Source: Thalassospira sp.
Lineage (GTDB): Bacteria; Pseudomonadota; Alphaproteobacteria; Rhodospirillales; Thalassospiraceae
Direction of reading: 5' to 3'
Length of the DNA: 45,248 nt
Assembly: GCF_002709775.1 (NCBI RefSeq)
Contig: NZ_PAQR01000004.1
Span: 1 to 45,248, forward strand
In this document: one piece after another, positions 34,022 through 43,578 of the stretch
How positions within the stretch are numbered: the stretch's first letter is position 1
Layout: the number at the start of each line of letters is the position of its first letter
The notes under the pieces: generated by a model
The model's input: the letters and a program-made list of their open reading frames with translations, nothing else
Told to the model about the DNA's origin: nothing
The model's database searches: none
Position numbers and translations under genes: made by a program

Positions 34022-35044
34022 ATGTCAGACGCATCGCATAGCACAGATATTGCCATTATTGGCGCAGGCCCCGTCGGGCTTTTTGCGGTTTTCGAAGCCG
34101 GTATGCTGGGGCTTAAATCCCATGTGATTGACGCGCTTGATATGGTCGGCGGCCAGTGCAGCGCGCTGTATCCGGAAAAGCCGATTTTTGACATTCCGGC
34201 CCACCCGCAGATTGCCGGTCAGGACCTTATTCATCAGCTTGCCAAACAGGCCGATCCGTTTGAGCCGACCTATCATCTGGGTCAGCAGGTCACCAAGCTT
34301 GAGAAACGCGACGATGGTCGTTTCACGCTGGAAACCACCAAGGGCACCGTGATTGACGCCGGTGCGGTTGTGATTGCAGCCGGTTGCGGTGCATTCGGCC
34401 CGAACAAGCCGCCGATGGATGGTCTTGAGGATTACGAAGGATCGGGTGGCGTTCAGTATTACGTCAAACGTCGTGCCGACTTTGCCGGCAAGAACGTCGT
34501 GATTGCCGGTGGCGGTGATTCAGCTGTCGACTGGGCCCTTTCGCTGCATGACATTGCGGCCAAGGTGATGGTTGTCCATCGTCGTCCGAAATTCCGTGCC
34601 GCCCCTGACAGCAGTGCGAAGCTGCAGGCGCTGGCCGAAGCCGGCAAGATCGAGATGGTCATTCCCTATCAGCTGAAAGGCCTTAAGGGTGAAAACGGCA
34701 TCCTGTCACACGTGGTTGTCGCGACGCTCAAGGGTGAAGAGCGCGAGCTTGAAGCCGATCATCTTCTGCCGTTCTTTGGTCTTGCCATGGAACTTGGCCC
34801 GATTGCCGATTGGGGTCTTAATCTTGAGAAGAACCATATCGGCGTCAAACAGGCGACCATGGAAACATCGGTCCCGGGCATCTTTGCCATCGGCGATATC
34901 GCGACCTATGAGCACAAGCTCAAACTGATCCTGTCGGGCTTTGCCGAAGGTGCAAGTGCGATCCACGCCGCGCGCTCATACCTGTTCCCGGACAAGGAAT
35001 TCCACTTCGAATATTCGACCACGACGGGTGTTCCGAACGAATAA
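34022..35044 (+). CDS. Ferredoxin-NADP reductase, thioredoxin-reductase-like type
   Basis: This 340-residue flavoprotein transfers electrons between NADPH and ferredoxin or flavodoxin. It belongs to the group that resembles thioredoxin reductase but lacks its CxxC. The FAD motif GAGPVGL is at 14-20, GGQCSALYPEKPIFDIPA (about 39-56) is the signature of this reductase group, the NADPH motif VIAGGGDSAVDWAL lies near 160, and the second flavin motif is GIFAIGDIATYEHKLKLI. The only cysteine near the thioredoxin-reductase active site is in GGQCSA, so it should not reduce thioredoxin. The ATG at 34022 has GGAAGAAG in front; the longer frame from 33860 lacks homology. A GFA-family gene follows after 36 bases. 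Confidence 0.92.
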   Translation: MSDASHSTDIAIIGAGPVGLFAVFEAGMLGLKSHVIDALDMVGGQCSALYPEKPIFDIPAHPQIAGQDLIHQLAKQADPFEPTYHLGQQVTKLEKRDDGRFTLETTKGTVIDAGAVVIAAGCGAFGPNKPPMDGLEDYEGSGGVQYYVKRRADFAGKNVVIAGGGDSAVDWALSLHDIAAKVMVVHRRPKFRAAPDSSAKLQALAEAGKIEMVIPYQLKGLKGENGILSHVVVATLKGEERELEADHLLPFFGLAMELGPIADWGLNLEKNHIGVKQATMETSVPGIFAIGDIATYEHKLKLILSGFAEGASAIHAARSYLFPDKEFHFEYSTTTGVPNE

Positions 35045-35080
35045 CCCGACATTTGGTCAAAGTTTTCAAGGAAGCGCACC

Positions 35081-35479
35081 ATGACCACAAAACATCCCGA
35101 ACATCATGGGGGTTGTCTTTGTGGCGCGGTGCGCTTTGTTGCATCCGGGGAGCCGATTGGCGGCAATCATTGCCATTGTGGCATGTGTCGAAAGGATAGT
35201 GGTTCAGGTGTCTCGACCTTTGTCAGCTTCCCGGCCAGCGCCGTTTTGTGGGACGGCAAACCGACCGATTATGAAAGCTCGCCCGGCAAGTATCGCGGCT
35301 TTTGCCCGAAATGCGGATCAAGCATCACCTGGCGCAAGGACGATGACGACAGTTTCATCGATTTCCGCCTTGGAAGCTTTGACGATCCAAGCCCGTTCAA
35401 GGCAAAGAAGCATCTTTGGATGCGCACAGCCCTGACAAGCTTTGCCGGCGTTGATCCCGATATCGAGCATTTCGACTGA
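35081..35479 (+). CDS. GFA family (glutathione-dependent formaldehyde-activating enzyme-like) protein
   Basis: This 132-residue zinc-binding protein belongs to the GFA/CENP-V fold. The family is named for formaldehyde-glutathione adduct formation, but few members have a proven activity. The zinc cysteines are all present: Cys12 and Cys14 (GCLCGAVR), Cys31, Cys33 and Cys36 (CHCGMCRK), and Cys75 and Cys78 (FCPKCGSSI). The ATG follows AAGGAAG at a good distance. It is 36 bases behind the ferredoxin reductase gene and likely co-transcribed with it. Only six bases separate its stop from that of the converging UPF0303 gene. I make no substrate claim. Confidence 0.9.
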   Translation: MTTKHPEHHGGCLCGAVRFVASGEPIGGNHCHCGMCRKDSGSGVSTFVSFPASAVLWDGKPTDYESSPGKYRGFCPKCGSSITWRKDDDDSFIDFRLGSFDDPSPFKAKKHLWMRTALTSFAGVDPDIEHFD

Positions 35480-35485
35480 GTTATC

Positions 35486-35944
35486 TCAGATCGAAACACC
35501 AAGATGCTCAGCCAGAACATCAACAATCATGCCGTGATCTTCGTGCGATGCGAGACCCGAAACCGTAATCGCGCCAATCACACCCACACTGGCAACGCGG
35601 ATCGGGAAGCTGCCGCCGTGATCGGCATAGTCGGCAAAATCAATACCGTGATCGGCCAATGTTTTACCCTTGGCTTTCAGTTCCGCACCAAAACGCATTG
35701 AGCTTTGATGTTCGCGCAGCACCAGATTGCTTTTGCGGCGCGCCCACGCATCATTTGCCGGTTTCGCACCGGCAAGGGATGCATGAAACAGGGTGCGGTC
35801 CGGGGTGCGGATATTAACCGCGACCGGGGCATTTTTCGCCTGCGCAACCCCCACCAGTTTGGAGCCGATTGACCAGGCGGTGTCTTCGTCAAAGCGGTCA
35901 AACACCAGAATGTCTTCCTGTCTGGCAAGCTGGTCCAAATCCAT
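35486..35944 (-). CDS. UPF0303 / heme-degrading-domain family protein
   Basis: This 152-residue protein belongs to the UPF0303 (YBR137W-like) family, related in fold to the GlcG/HbpS heme-binding domain. LVFDRFDEDTAWSIGSKL near the start, ARRKSNLVLREHQSSMRFG in the middle, and the C-terminal HGGSFPIRVASVGVIGAITVSGL are the conserved segments. Function is not established; heme binding is suggested only by the fold. The ATG at 35944 has a strong AAGGAG seven bases upstream; the longer frame to 36208 runs into the lepA terminator and does not resemble the family. It stands alone between lepA and the converging GFA gene. Confidence 0.88.
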   Translation of the reverse strand: MDLDQLARQEDILVFDRFDEDTAWSIGSKLVGVAQAKNAPVAVNIRTPDRTLFHASLAGAKPANDAWARRKSNLVLREHQSSMRFGAELKAKGKTLADHGIDFADYADHGGSFPIRVASVGVIGAITVSGLASHEDHGMIVDVLAEHLGVSI

Positions 35945-36020
35945 CGGGGGCTCCTTGGTCAAATAGCGGGTTGGTCTGGCCATCCATAACGCAGTAAGGG
36001 GGCTATGGGAAACCACAAAG

Positions 36021-36055
36021 AAAAAAGGCTGCATCCGCGAGGGAATACAGCCTTT
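36021..36055 (-). terminator. Terminator after lepA
   Basis: On the minus strand AAAGGCTGTATTCC pairs imperfectly with GGATGCAGCCTTT and is followed by a run of T. It lies 22 bases beyond the lepA stop. Confidence 0.85.
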
Positions 36056-36077
36056 GTTTCGATATCGTAATTTCGAC

Positions 36078-37883
36078 TTACTTGTCGTCGCCCATCTTGA
36101 GCGCGTTGATAAAGGCCGATTGCGGAATTTCGACCTTGCCGAACTGACGCATCTTTTTCTTACCGGCCTTCTGTTTTTCAAGAAGCTTACGTTTACGCGA
36201 AACGTCACCGCCGTAACATTTCGCCGTCACGTCCTTACGGAGTGCGGATACGGTTTCACGGGCAATCACCTTGCCACCGATGGCGGCCTGAATGGCGATG
36301 CGGAACATTTGGCGCGGGATCAGGTCCTTAAGACGCTTACAGATCTCGCGACCACGATATTCGGCGGCCGAACGGTGAACCATGAGCGCCAGTGCATCAA
36401 CCGGTTCTTCATTGACCAGGATGGAAACCTTGACCAGATCGCTTTCATCGTAGCCGGCGATCTCGTAATCGAAGCTGGCATAGCCACGCGAGATCGATTT
36501 CAGACGGTCATAGAAGTCAAAGACGACTTCGTTGAGCGGCAGTTTGTAAACTGCCATTGCCCGGTTACCGACATAGGTAAGGTCAAGCTGAACACCACGG
36601 CGTTCGGTGCAAAGGGTCAGGATGCCGCCAAGATATTCGTCCGGCACCATGATCGATGCCTTGATCCAAGGCTCTTCGATCGCCTTGATCTTGGTGACGT
36701 CAGGGAAATCTGCCGGGTTATGCAGCATGATTTCTTCGCCCTTGCTCAGCGTGATCTTATAAGACACCGACGGGGCGGTGGTGATCAGATCAAGCTCGAA
36801 CTCGCGTTCCAGACGTTCCTGAATGATTTCAAGGTGAAGCAGACCAAGGAAGCCACAACGGAAGCCAAGACCAAGAGCAGTCGAGTTTTCCGGTTCGAAC
36901 TGGAAGGATGCATCATTGAGATGCAGCTTTTCGAGCGCATCCCGCAGCACTTCATATTCGCTGGTATCGACCGGGAAGATGCCACAGAACACAACCGGGA
37001 TGGACGGCTTGAAACCGGCCAGTGGCTTGGCGCAGGGGCGTTTTTCCTCGGTAATCGTGTCACCGACTTCACATTCAGCAACGGTTTTCATACCGCAGTT
37101 GATAAAGCCGACCTCACCCGGGCCGAGTTCATCAAGAGCAAGCGGTTTTGGCGTAAAGACGCCAACACGTTCGATCTGATGGGTGACCTTGGCGTTCATG
37201 AAGCGGACTTTCTGACCCTTTTTCAGGGTACCTTCCTTCACGCGCACCAGAATCATCACACCAAGATAGGTGTCATACCAGCTATCGACCAGAAGCACTT
37301 CAAGCGGCGCGTCCGCATCCCCGGTCGGGGCCGGAAGACGATGAACAAGGGCCTCAAGCACGTCAGGCACACCCAGGCCGGTCTTGGCCGAAATCATCAC
37401 CGCGTCAGAGGCATCAATGCCAATCACTTCCTCGATCTGTTCCTTGACCTGATCGGGTTCGGCGGCCGGAAGGTCGACCTTGTTCAGGACCGGGACGATT
37501 TCGTGGTTGTTTTCGATCGCCTGATAGACGTTGGCAAGGGTCTGTGCTTCAACACCCTGGGCGGCATCAACAACCAGAAGCGATCCTTCGCACGCAGCAA
37601 GCGAGCGCGACACTTCATAGGCAAAGTCAACGTGGCCCGGCGTATCCATCAGGTTGAGGGTATATTCCTGCCCGTCCTTGGCAGTGTATTTCAACCGAAC
37701 GGCTTGGGATTTGATGGTGATGCCACGTTCGCGTTCGATATCCATCGAATCGAGAACCTGATCGGCCATTTCACGTTCGGTCAGGCCACCGGTCAACTGG
37801 ATCAGGCGGTCGGCCAGGGTAGATTTACCGTGGTCGATATGGGCGATGATCGAAAAGTTACGAATGTTCTTAAGGTCAGTCAT
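36078..37883 (-). CDS. lepA: Elongation factor 4 (LepA), ribosome back-translocase GTPase
   Basis: LepA is a conserved translational GTPase that acts on ribosomes during initiation, assembly or stalling. The 601-residue length is standard. The GTPase domain has G1 AHIDHGKS (14-21), G3 DTPGH near residue 80 and G4 NKVD near 134. The elongation-factor domains II, III and V follow, and the C-terminus is the LepA-specific domain with [32 protein letters not shown]. The ATG at 37883 has only a weak ribosome binding site. It is transcribed alone. A 544-base gap separates it from the divergent histidine kinase gene. Confidence 0.97.
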   Translation of the reverse strand: MTDLKNIRNFSIIAHIDHGKSTLADRLIQLTGGLTEREMADQVLDSMDIERERGITIKSQAVRLKYTAKDGQEYTLNLMDTPGHVDFAYEVSRSLAACEGSLLVVDAAQGVEAQTLANVYQAIENNHEIVPVLNKVDLPAAEPDQVKEQIEEVIGIDASDAVMISAKTGLGVPDVLEALVHRLPAPTGDADAPLEVLLVDSWYDTYLGVMILVRVKEGTLKKGQKVRFMNAKVTHQIERVGVFTPKPLALDELGPGEVGFINCGMKTVAECEVGDTITEEKRPCAKPLAGFKPSIPVVFCGIFPVDTSEYEVLRDALEKLHLNDASFQFEPENSTALGLGFRCGFLGLLHLEIIQERLEREFELDLITTAPSVSYKITLSKGEEIMLHNPADFPDVTKIKAIEEPWIKASIMVPDEYLGGILTLCTERRGVQLDLTYVGNRAMAVYKLPLNEVVFDFYDRLKSISRGYASFDYEIAGYDESDLVKVSILVNEEPVDALALMVHRSAAEYRGREICKRLKDLIPRQMFRIAIQAAIGGKVIARETVSALRKDVTAKCYGGDVSRKRKLLEKQKAGKKKMRQFGKVEIPQSAFINALKMGDDK

Positions 37884-38427
37884 TTTTGGCTGCTTCTGGC
37901 ACTAAAATTGGCTGGCATTTCGCCGCGTGGCACATTGTTTCGAAACGGTGTGATCACCCGATACCCGGTTGAGCAACAACGCGCAAATCGCAAGTCTTTG
38001 CAATATCCCCTGCCCCGTCAGCCAGCCGTTTTTGGCAGCGACGTCAGGCCGCATCACATGTTGGATGCAAAAGGGCATGATCTAAAAAACCAGCATTACG
38101 CGATCATTGCATCGTTCGGGAAATCGGTTTTGTCATTTCCCGGATCAATCACCAGCGGGTTTATAGGGGTTTTTGCACGGAATTAGAAGCGTTGTGTTAT
38201 GTTCCAGCCATACACAAATTGCCTGCGGGTGACTTGCACTGCCATGACCGTTGCGCGGATGTCGCGATTGTTCGGGTTTTTGCCTGATCCCAAGCGGCAC
38301 AATCGCGGGCTGCGATGGCGTCAAACGCATGAATTCATTTGTTTGCATCCTTTTCAACCGGGTGAAAAGGTCTTAGATTTCAACCTGAAGGAAACGTTTT
38401 TTCTGTCGGCAGGACCTCGCCAAAAAC
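37884..38427. other. Long divergent gap between lepA and the histidine kinase gene
   Basis: I see no convincing gene; a 121-codon frame at 38199-38564 overlaps the kinase out of frame and has no family resemblance. The right part would be a leader of about 220 bases if the promoter at 38173-38200 is used. It contains a 9-bp inverted repeat CGCGATTGT / ACAATCGCG (38263-38307, 27-base spacer) that could fold in the RNA. Confidence 0.5.
38173..38200 (+). promoter_or_regulatory. Candidate promoter of the histidine kinase gene
   Basis: TTGCAC and TGTTAT are 16 bases apart, and a TG precedes the -10 by one base (TGTGTTAT). The implied leader is about 220 bases. Confidence 0.45.
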
Positions 38428-40491
38428 ATGTTCATAACATCCATCGAGCCATCCCTGTCCCGACGCAGCCTCGTGAAGCTGCGCAAACGACTTGCGGCCC
38501 TGACTATGACGGGTGTTTTTGTCCTGCTGTTTTCCTTCTTCTTTATCCAGAAAACGCTTTATGACAGCGCGGTCGAACATGCCAGTGCCCAGCTTGAAGC
38601 GACCGCGTTCCGGCTTGGGTCGATGCTGTTGCTTCATGATGATGTCGATCTGCAAAAGATCGTCTCAGACAATTCAGATATCATTGTCGGCCTGCTTGAT
38701 AATGACCTGAACCAGATCAAGGGATTTATCCCGCCGCATTTGCTGGGCGATCTTGGCGAATATATCAGCACCCAGGACACCGACCGTGATTCGCTTCTGT
38801 GCGTTCATGGCAGCGAGGTCATGGTGCTGGCCTATAGCAAACTGCCCGACATCAACCGGATTGTGGTCACCTACACACCGCGAAGCACGCTGTTACATAA
38901 CTGGCGCGATGCCTTCATCTTGCATGCCCTGATGTTTGTCATGGCGATGACCATCCTGTGCGGGCTTGCGATCTGGTTGTGGCAGCGCCTTAAACGCCAG
39001 CACATGCGTGCAGCCCACCTTGCCGAACATTTCAGCGATACGGAAAATACCCTTTCGGAATGTGGTTGTGCGGTGATCAGCTGGCCGGTCGACACAAGCG
39101 ACGGCAAACTGACAACCCAGTTGAACTGGCCGGAAATTCTGGGATCAAGTTCCGAAAATCTGGCCCCGACCATGACCGATTTCCTTGATCGGCTGGCACC
39201 GGCATCGCGCACCAAATTGCGCGGCCCGTTGATCGAGAATGTCTGGCCCGATGCGCGGGTTGGCACGATGGTTGATATCCGCACGGCCAAAAACCTGATG
39301 CAGCGTTTTTACCTGATGGCGCATCGCTATACCGAACAGGATGAGCAATTCATTTCGGTGCTGCTGCTTGAAACCGCATCCCAACAGGAACTGTGCCATC
39401 CGTTCGAGACCTATTTGCGCCATACGCCGGAACCGGCAATCGCGATTGATAGCGAGGGCGTTCTGCGTGGCTTCAGCCCGGCGCTGGAAGAACTGATGGG
39501 GCTGCCGGTGCATGACATCGTCAACAAGCAGTTCTTCAAACTGTTCGTGCCGGAAGACCAGCAAACGGCAATGACCGCCATGCGCCAGAAAAGCGGGACA
39601 GCGATGCTGGGTGATGGCAAATCCATCCTGCGTGTTCTGGACCGCAAGGGAAATACCCACTGGCTGGCCTGGCATTGTGTTGGCCCATTTGACGACATGA
39701 TCTTTTGCAGTGCGCGCGACGTGACCGAGTTCGTTGAAAACGCCAACAAGCTGCGCGACACGCTTGATCAGCTCAAACGCAGTAACGAAGACCTTGAACA
39801 GTTCGCCTATGTGGCATCGCACGATTTGCAGCAGCCGCTGCGCATGGTGGCAAGCTATACCCAGCTTCTCAAACAGCGCTACAGCGGCACCCTTGATCAG
39901 GAAGCCGACGAATATATCGACTTTGCCGTCGATGGCGCCAAGCGCATGCACAAGCTGATCAGCCACCTGCTTGAATATGCCAAAACCGGCACCAGCGAGG
40001 AATTCAGCGTCATTGACTGTAATCAGGTTCTGAACGAGGCGCAGGCGGACCTCAAGGACGTGATCGGACGCGAACATGCCACCATCACCCATGATGACCT
40101 TCCAACCATCAAGGGCGACCGCATAGCACTTTCGCGGCTGTTCCAGAACCTGTTGTCCAACGCGATAAAGTATCGTCGTCCGGGTGTACCGCCGCATATT
40201 TCCATCACGGTCGAACCCGATCCGGTAATGCGCGATTACTGGCGTTTTTCGGTCCGCGATAATGGCATTGGCATTCATCCCGAACATGCACAGCGGATTT
40301 TCCGCCTGTTCCAGCGCCTGCATAAGGACGAGTTTTCCGGAACGGGACTTGGGCTTTCGCTTTGTCGCAAGATCGTTGAACAACATGGGGGTCGCATCTG
40401 GCTTGATACCAGCCGCCCTGTCAGTGATCCGGGCACGACCATCATCTTTACCCTGCGGGTCCATCACCCTGATCAACGCGAAAGCCGGTAA
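38428..40491 (+). CDS. Orphan membrane sensor histidine kinase with PAS domain
   Basis: This 687-residue inner-membrane kinase has two membrane helices (about 22-41 and 163-185) around a periplasmic loop of about 120 residues of unknown fold. A poorly conserved cytoplasmic region (about 200-320) is followed by a PAS domain (about 325-435, EPAIAIDSEGVLRGFSPALEEL). The HisKA domain has His465 in FAYVASHDLQQPLRMV, the H-box form seen in phytochrome-like and bacteriophytochrome kinases. The ATPase domain follows with NLLSNAIKYRR, DNGIGI and GTGLGLSLCRKI. All catalytic boxes are intact. No response regulator is adjacent, so its partner is encoded elsewhere. The ATG at 38428 has AGGA about 14 bases upstream, which is distant. 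The signal is unknown. Confidence 0.93.
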   Translation: MFITSIEPSLSRRSLVKLRKRLAALTMTGVFVLLFSFFFIQKTLYDSAVEHASAQLEATAFRLGSMLLLHDDVDLQKIVSDNSDIIVGLLDNDLNQIKGFIPPHLLGDLGEYISTQDTDRDSLLCVHGSEVMVLAYSKLPDINRIVVTYTPRSTLLHNWRDAFILHALMFVMAMTILCGLAIWLWQRLKRQHMRAAHLAEHFSDTENTLSECGCAVISWPVDTSDGKLTTQLNWPEILGSSSENLAPTMTDFLDRLAPASRTKLRGPLIENVWPDARVGTMVDIRTAKNLMQRFYLMAHRYTEQDEQFISVLLLETASQQELCHPFETYLRHTPEPAIAIDSEGVLRGFSPALEELMGLPVHDIVNKQFFKLFVPEDQQTAMTAMRQKSGTAMLGDGKSILRVLDRKGNTHWLAWHCVGPFDDMIFCSARDVTEFVENANKLRDTLDQLKRSNEDLEQFAYVASHDLQQPLRMVASYTQLLKQRYSGTLDQEADEYIDFAVDGAKRMHKLISHLLEYAKTGTSEEFSVIDCNQVLNEAQADLKDVIGREHATITHDDLPTIKGDRIALSRLFQNLLSNAIKYRRPGVPPHISITVEPDPVMRDYWRFSVRDNGIGIHPEHAQRIFRLFQRLHKDEFSGTGLGLSLCRKIVEQHGGRIWLDTSRPVSDPGTTIIFTLRVHHPDQRESR

Positions 40492-40613
40492 GCTTATCTG
40501 CTGACCGTTTTTGCCCGGGCCTCACACGCCCGGATGGCAAGTATCTTGCTTCGTCTTTTGCATGAGACGGGCAGACAGGTAAAAGCTGCCCTGTGCCTGT
40601 TATGGAGCGTTAA

Positions 40614-41087
40614 ATGTTCAAGACCGTGATCCTGCCCCGCCCGATCCTTAAACCCATTCTGGCGATGCTCGGCCTTTTGGCACTCAGCGCATGCGGCTCG
40701 GACATGCGCACCATGAATGACAGCCACATGCAGACACTGGCCTATTACTTTGCCGAACATGAACCGGGCGAGCCATTGCCGCGCGGCTGGCGGCGGTTGG
40801 ATGGCGCAGAAATCAATTACCGTTTTGCAAACGAAACGTATGCGGTCTATTCAATTGACGAGGACGAGCAGCTTCTGGTCATGCATCTCTATGACGATGG
40901 CACCGGCCGCTTGGAGGCCGATGACGATCGCGAACGGTGTGAATGGAACAGCATGGTCGATCAGCTGACCATCGAATGCGATGACACCGATATGGAATGG
41001 CATATTTTCACCAATGGCCCGGATCTGATCGCGCTTGATTTGGATGAGGACGAATATGCCATCTTGCGCAAACGTCCCGGTCGGTAA
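40614..41087 (+). CDS. Small predicted lipoprotein, family not recognised
   Basis: This 157-residue protein has a classical lipoprotein signal: a basic start, a hydrophobic core (about 11-24) and lipobox LSAC with Cys27. Gly28-Ser29-Asp30 follow the cysteine; the residue at +2 is Gly, not Asp, so transport to the outer membrane is expected by the Lol rule used in enterobacteria. The mature part is very acidic (DEDEQ, EADDDRERCEW, ECDDTDMEWH, DLDEDEY) and may bind cations or a basic partner. Cysteines in ERCEW and IECDD could form a disulfide in the periplasm. The ATG has GGAG upstream. It follows the histidine kinase by 122 bases on the same strand. Function unknown. Confidence 0.8.
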   Translation: MFKTVILPRPILKPILAMLGLLALSACGSDMRTMNDSHMQTLAYYFAEHEPGEPLPRGWRRLDGAEINYRFANETYAVYSIDEDEQLLVMHLYDDGTGRLEADDDRERCEWNSMVDQLTIECDDTDMEWHIFTNGPDLIALDLDEDEYAILRKRPGR

Positions 41088-41109
41088 TTTTGACCGGTTT
41101 GCCGCAAAC

Positions 41110-41144
41110 AAAACGGGCTGCCCCACAAGGAGCAGCCCGTTTTT
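41110..41144. terminator. Bidirectional terminator between the lipoprotein gene and pheT
   Basis: AAAACGGGCTGC and GCAGCCCGTTTT form a perfect 12-bp stem around a 10-base loop, with A- and T-runs usable in both directions. Confidence 0.92.
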
Positions 41145-41165
41145 ATTGAGATATTCAGTGCAACC

Positions 41166-43574
41166 TTAAGCGCGCAGTGAACCGCCGGTGGCCTTTTCGA
41201 CCGCCTCGACAACCTTTTTGCAGACCGCTTCGATTTCTTCTTCGGTCAGGGTTGCCTTGGTCGGCTGCAACGTGATCGAGAAGGCGAGTGATTTTTTACC
41301 ATCCTCAATCCCCTTGCCAGCATAAAGGTCAAAGATCGTCACATCCGTAATCAGATTGCGATCAGCGCCCTTGGCGGCCTTGATGATTGCTTCGGCCTTC
41401 ACGCCTTCATCAAGAAGGAAGGCAAAGTCACGCTCGACCGACTGGAAGCTTGAAGCATTCAATGCCGGACGGGCCGTACCCTTTTTCTTGGGCATTGGCA
41501 CGTTTTCAACAAACAGTTCAAACGCCACAACGCGGCCTTTGACACCAAGCGCCTTAAGCACCTTCGGATGCAGTTCACCAAAATAGCCCAGAACGTTTTT
41601 CGGACCCAGCTGCAGGGCAGCTGAACGACCCGGGTGATACCATTCCGGCGCACCGTCGGTATTGACCTGAACATTGGCGGCATTGGTGCCAAGTGCTTCG
41701 ATCAGGGCTTCGGCATCGGCCTTGACGTCAAAGACATCAACATCACGGCGCGAACCGGTCCAGCTGCGAGGGGTCGTCGCACCGGCGCGCAGACCAGCAG
41801 CCACCAGACGCTGATCACCCGGCTGATCGCCAAAGAATTCCGGACCGACTTCAAACAGGGCAAGGTCAGAAAAACCACGTGCCTGGTTACGACCGGCAGC
41901 CGCGATCATGTTGATCAGGGCGTTCGGGCGCATGATATCAAGATCTGAGCTGATCGGGTTGGCCAGATACAGACCTTCTTTAAGCTCGCCAAACAGCTTG
42001 GCCCAACGCGAGTCCGTAAAGGACCAGGTCACGGTTTCATAAAGACCTCGCGACGCAAGTACACGGCGGGTCAGACCGACACGCTTTTGCATCGGGGACA
42101 GAGCCGGCACCGGCAGGCTGCTTTCACGTTCCAGCGGCACGGTCGGGATTTTGTCATAACCGACAATGCGCAGGACTTCCTCGACCAGATCGGCTTCACC
42201 GATGATGTCCGGGCGCCAGGTCGGTGCGACGGCAGTGATAACCGGTGCGGAACCACTGACCTCGAAACCAAGCGATTTCAGAATGTCGATGGCACGATCG
42301 GCCTCAACAGCAACACCGCCGAGCTCGAGAATACGGTCAATGCGCAGATCAAATGAATTGCGCGGGTTGGGTACTTTGCCTGCCTTAACGACATGCGAGA
42401 CTTCGCCACCACAGAGTTCGGTAATCAGTTGGGTGGCAACTTCCATGCCCCATGCGATCGACTGCGGATCAACGCCGCGCTCAAACCGATAACGGGCATC
42501 GGAATTGACCTGAAGCTTACGGCCGGTCTTGGCGATGCTGATCGGATCGAACAGCGCACATTCGACAAACACATTGGTGGTTTCTTCAAGGCAGCCGGTT
42601 TCTTCGCCGCCGATGATCCCGCCAATACCAAGTGCCTTGGCCTGATCGGCAATGACAACCATGGAATCGGAAAGTTCGTATTCCTTGTTATCAAGGGCTG
42701 CGATCTTTTCACTATTGGTCGCGTAGCGCACATTGATGTCACCCGACAGCTTGTCGGCGTCAAATACGTGCAGCGGGCGGCCCAGATCGTGGGTCACAAG
42801 GTTGGTGATATCCACCAGTGCCGAGATCGGACGCAGACCGATGGCTTCTAGGCGGGCTTTTAGCCATTCCGGGCTTTCGGCGTTTTTCACACCACGGATA
42901 TAACGACCATAGAATGCCGGAACCGCGTTGTTGCTGGCGATATCGCCGCTGATCGCAACGCCAATCGGGCTGTCAAACGAGCCTGCGACTGCTTGCTCGC
43001 GCGGATCAGCCTTAAGGGTTCCGATACCTGCTGCGGCCAGATCGCGGGCAATGCCACGCACACCGGTGCAATCAGGGCGGTTCGGGGTCAGGCCGATTTC
43101 AATGATCGGATCATCCGCACCAAGGACGCTTGCGACCGATGCACCGATTTCAGCGTCTTCTGGCAGTTCGATGATGCCGTCATGGTCTTCACCAAGGCAC
43201 AGCTCACGGGTGGAGCACATCATGCCCTGACTTTCGACACCACGGATCTTGCCCGGTTTCAGCTTGGAACCATCAATCGGAATGATCGCACCCGGCTGTG
43301 CCAACGCGACCTTGAGGCCCGTACGTGCATTGGGTGCACCACAAACGACCTGAATGATTTTATCGCCGGTATTCACACGGCAAAGCTTCAGACGGTCGGC
43401 ATCAGGATGCTGGCCGGCTTCTTCGATGTGGGCGACGCGGATGTCGGCAAGGGCTGCCGCGCGGTCGGTCACGCCTTCAATTTCGAGACCGATATCGGTC
43501 AGTTTTTCGGCGACAACCTCGATCGACGCATCGGTATCAAGGTGCTGTTTCAGCCAATTCAGTGTGAATTTCAT
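41166..43574 (-). CDS. pheT: Phenylalanyl-tRNA synthetase beta subunit
   Basis: PheT forms with PheS the heterotetramer that charges tRNA-Phe. The 802-residue length is normal for bacteria. In order: N-terminal fold MKFTLNWLKQHLDTDAS, the EMAP-II-like tRNA-binding domain (about 40-155, LCRVNTGDKIIQVVCGAPN), the B3/B4 editing domain that removes mischarged tyrosine, the B5 domain, a catalytic-like core, and the C-terminal anticodon-binding domain (about 708-801, FQSVERDFAFLLDEGVKAEAI). The ATG at 43574 lies four bases after the pheS stop, and the ribosome binding site overlaps the end of pheS, so the two subunits are translated together. Confidence 0.97.
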   Translation of the reverse strand: MKFTLNWLKQHLDTDASIEVVAEKLTDIGLEIEGVTDRAAALADIRVAHIEEAGQHPDADRLKLCRVNTGDKIIQVVCGAPNARTGLKVALAQPGAIIPIDGSKLKPGKIRGVESQGMMCSTRELCLGEDHDGIIELPEDAEIGASVASVLGADDPIIEIGLTPNRPDCTGVRGIARDLAAAGIGTLKADPREQAVAGSFDSPIGVAISGDIASNNAVPAFYGRYIRGVKNAESPEWLKARLEAIGLRPISALVDITNLVTHDLGRPLHVFDADKLSGDINVRYATNSEKIAALDNKEYELSDSMVVIADQAKALGIGGIIGGEETGCLEETTNVFVECALFDPISIAKTGRKLQVNSDARYRFERGVDPQSIAWGMEVATQLITELCGGEVSHVVKAGKVPNPRNSFDLRIDRILELGGVAVEADRAIDILKSLGFEVSGSAPVITAVAPTWRPDIIGEADLVEEVLRIVGYDKIPTVPLERESSLPVPALSPMQKRVGLTRRVLASRGLYETVTWSFTDSRWAKLFGELKEGLYLANPISSDLDIMRPNALINMIAAAGRNQARGFSDLALFEVGPEFFGDQPGDQRLVAAGLRAGATTPRSWTGSRRDVDVFDVKADAEALIEALGTNAANVQVNTDGAPEWYHPGRSAALQLGPKNVLGYFGELHPKVLKALGVKGRVVAFELFVENVPMPKKKGTARPALNASSFQSVERDFAFLLDEGVKAEAIIKAAKGADRNLITDVTIFDLYAGKGIEDGKKSLAFSITLQPTKATLTEEEIEAVCKKVVEAVEKATGGSLRA

Positions 43575-43578
43575 AATC

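Noticed and set aside
36054..38186. 710-codon open frame antisense to lepA
   Set aside because: The sequence mirrors conserved lepA codons and has no start signal; lepA is complete.
38199..38564. 121-codon frame in front of and overlapping the histidine kinase gene
   Set aside because: No ribosome binding site, odd composition and no recognisable motif; the region is better explained as a leader.
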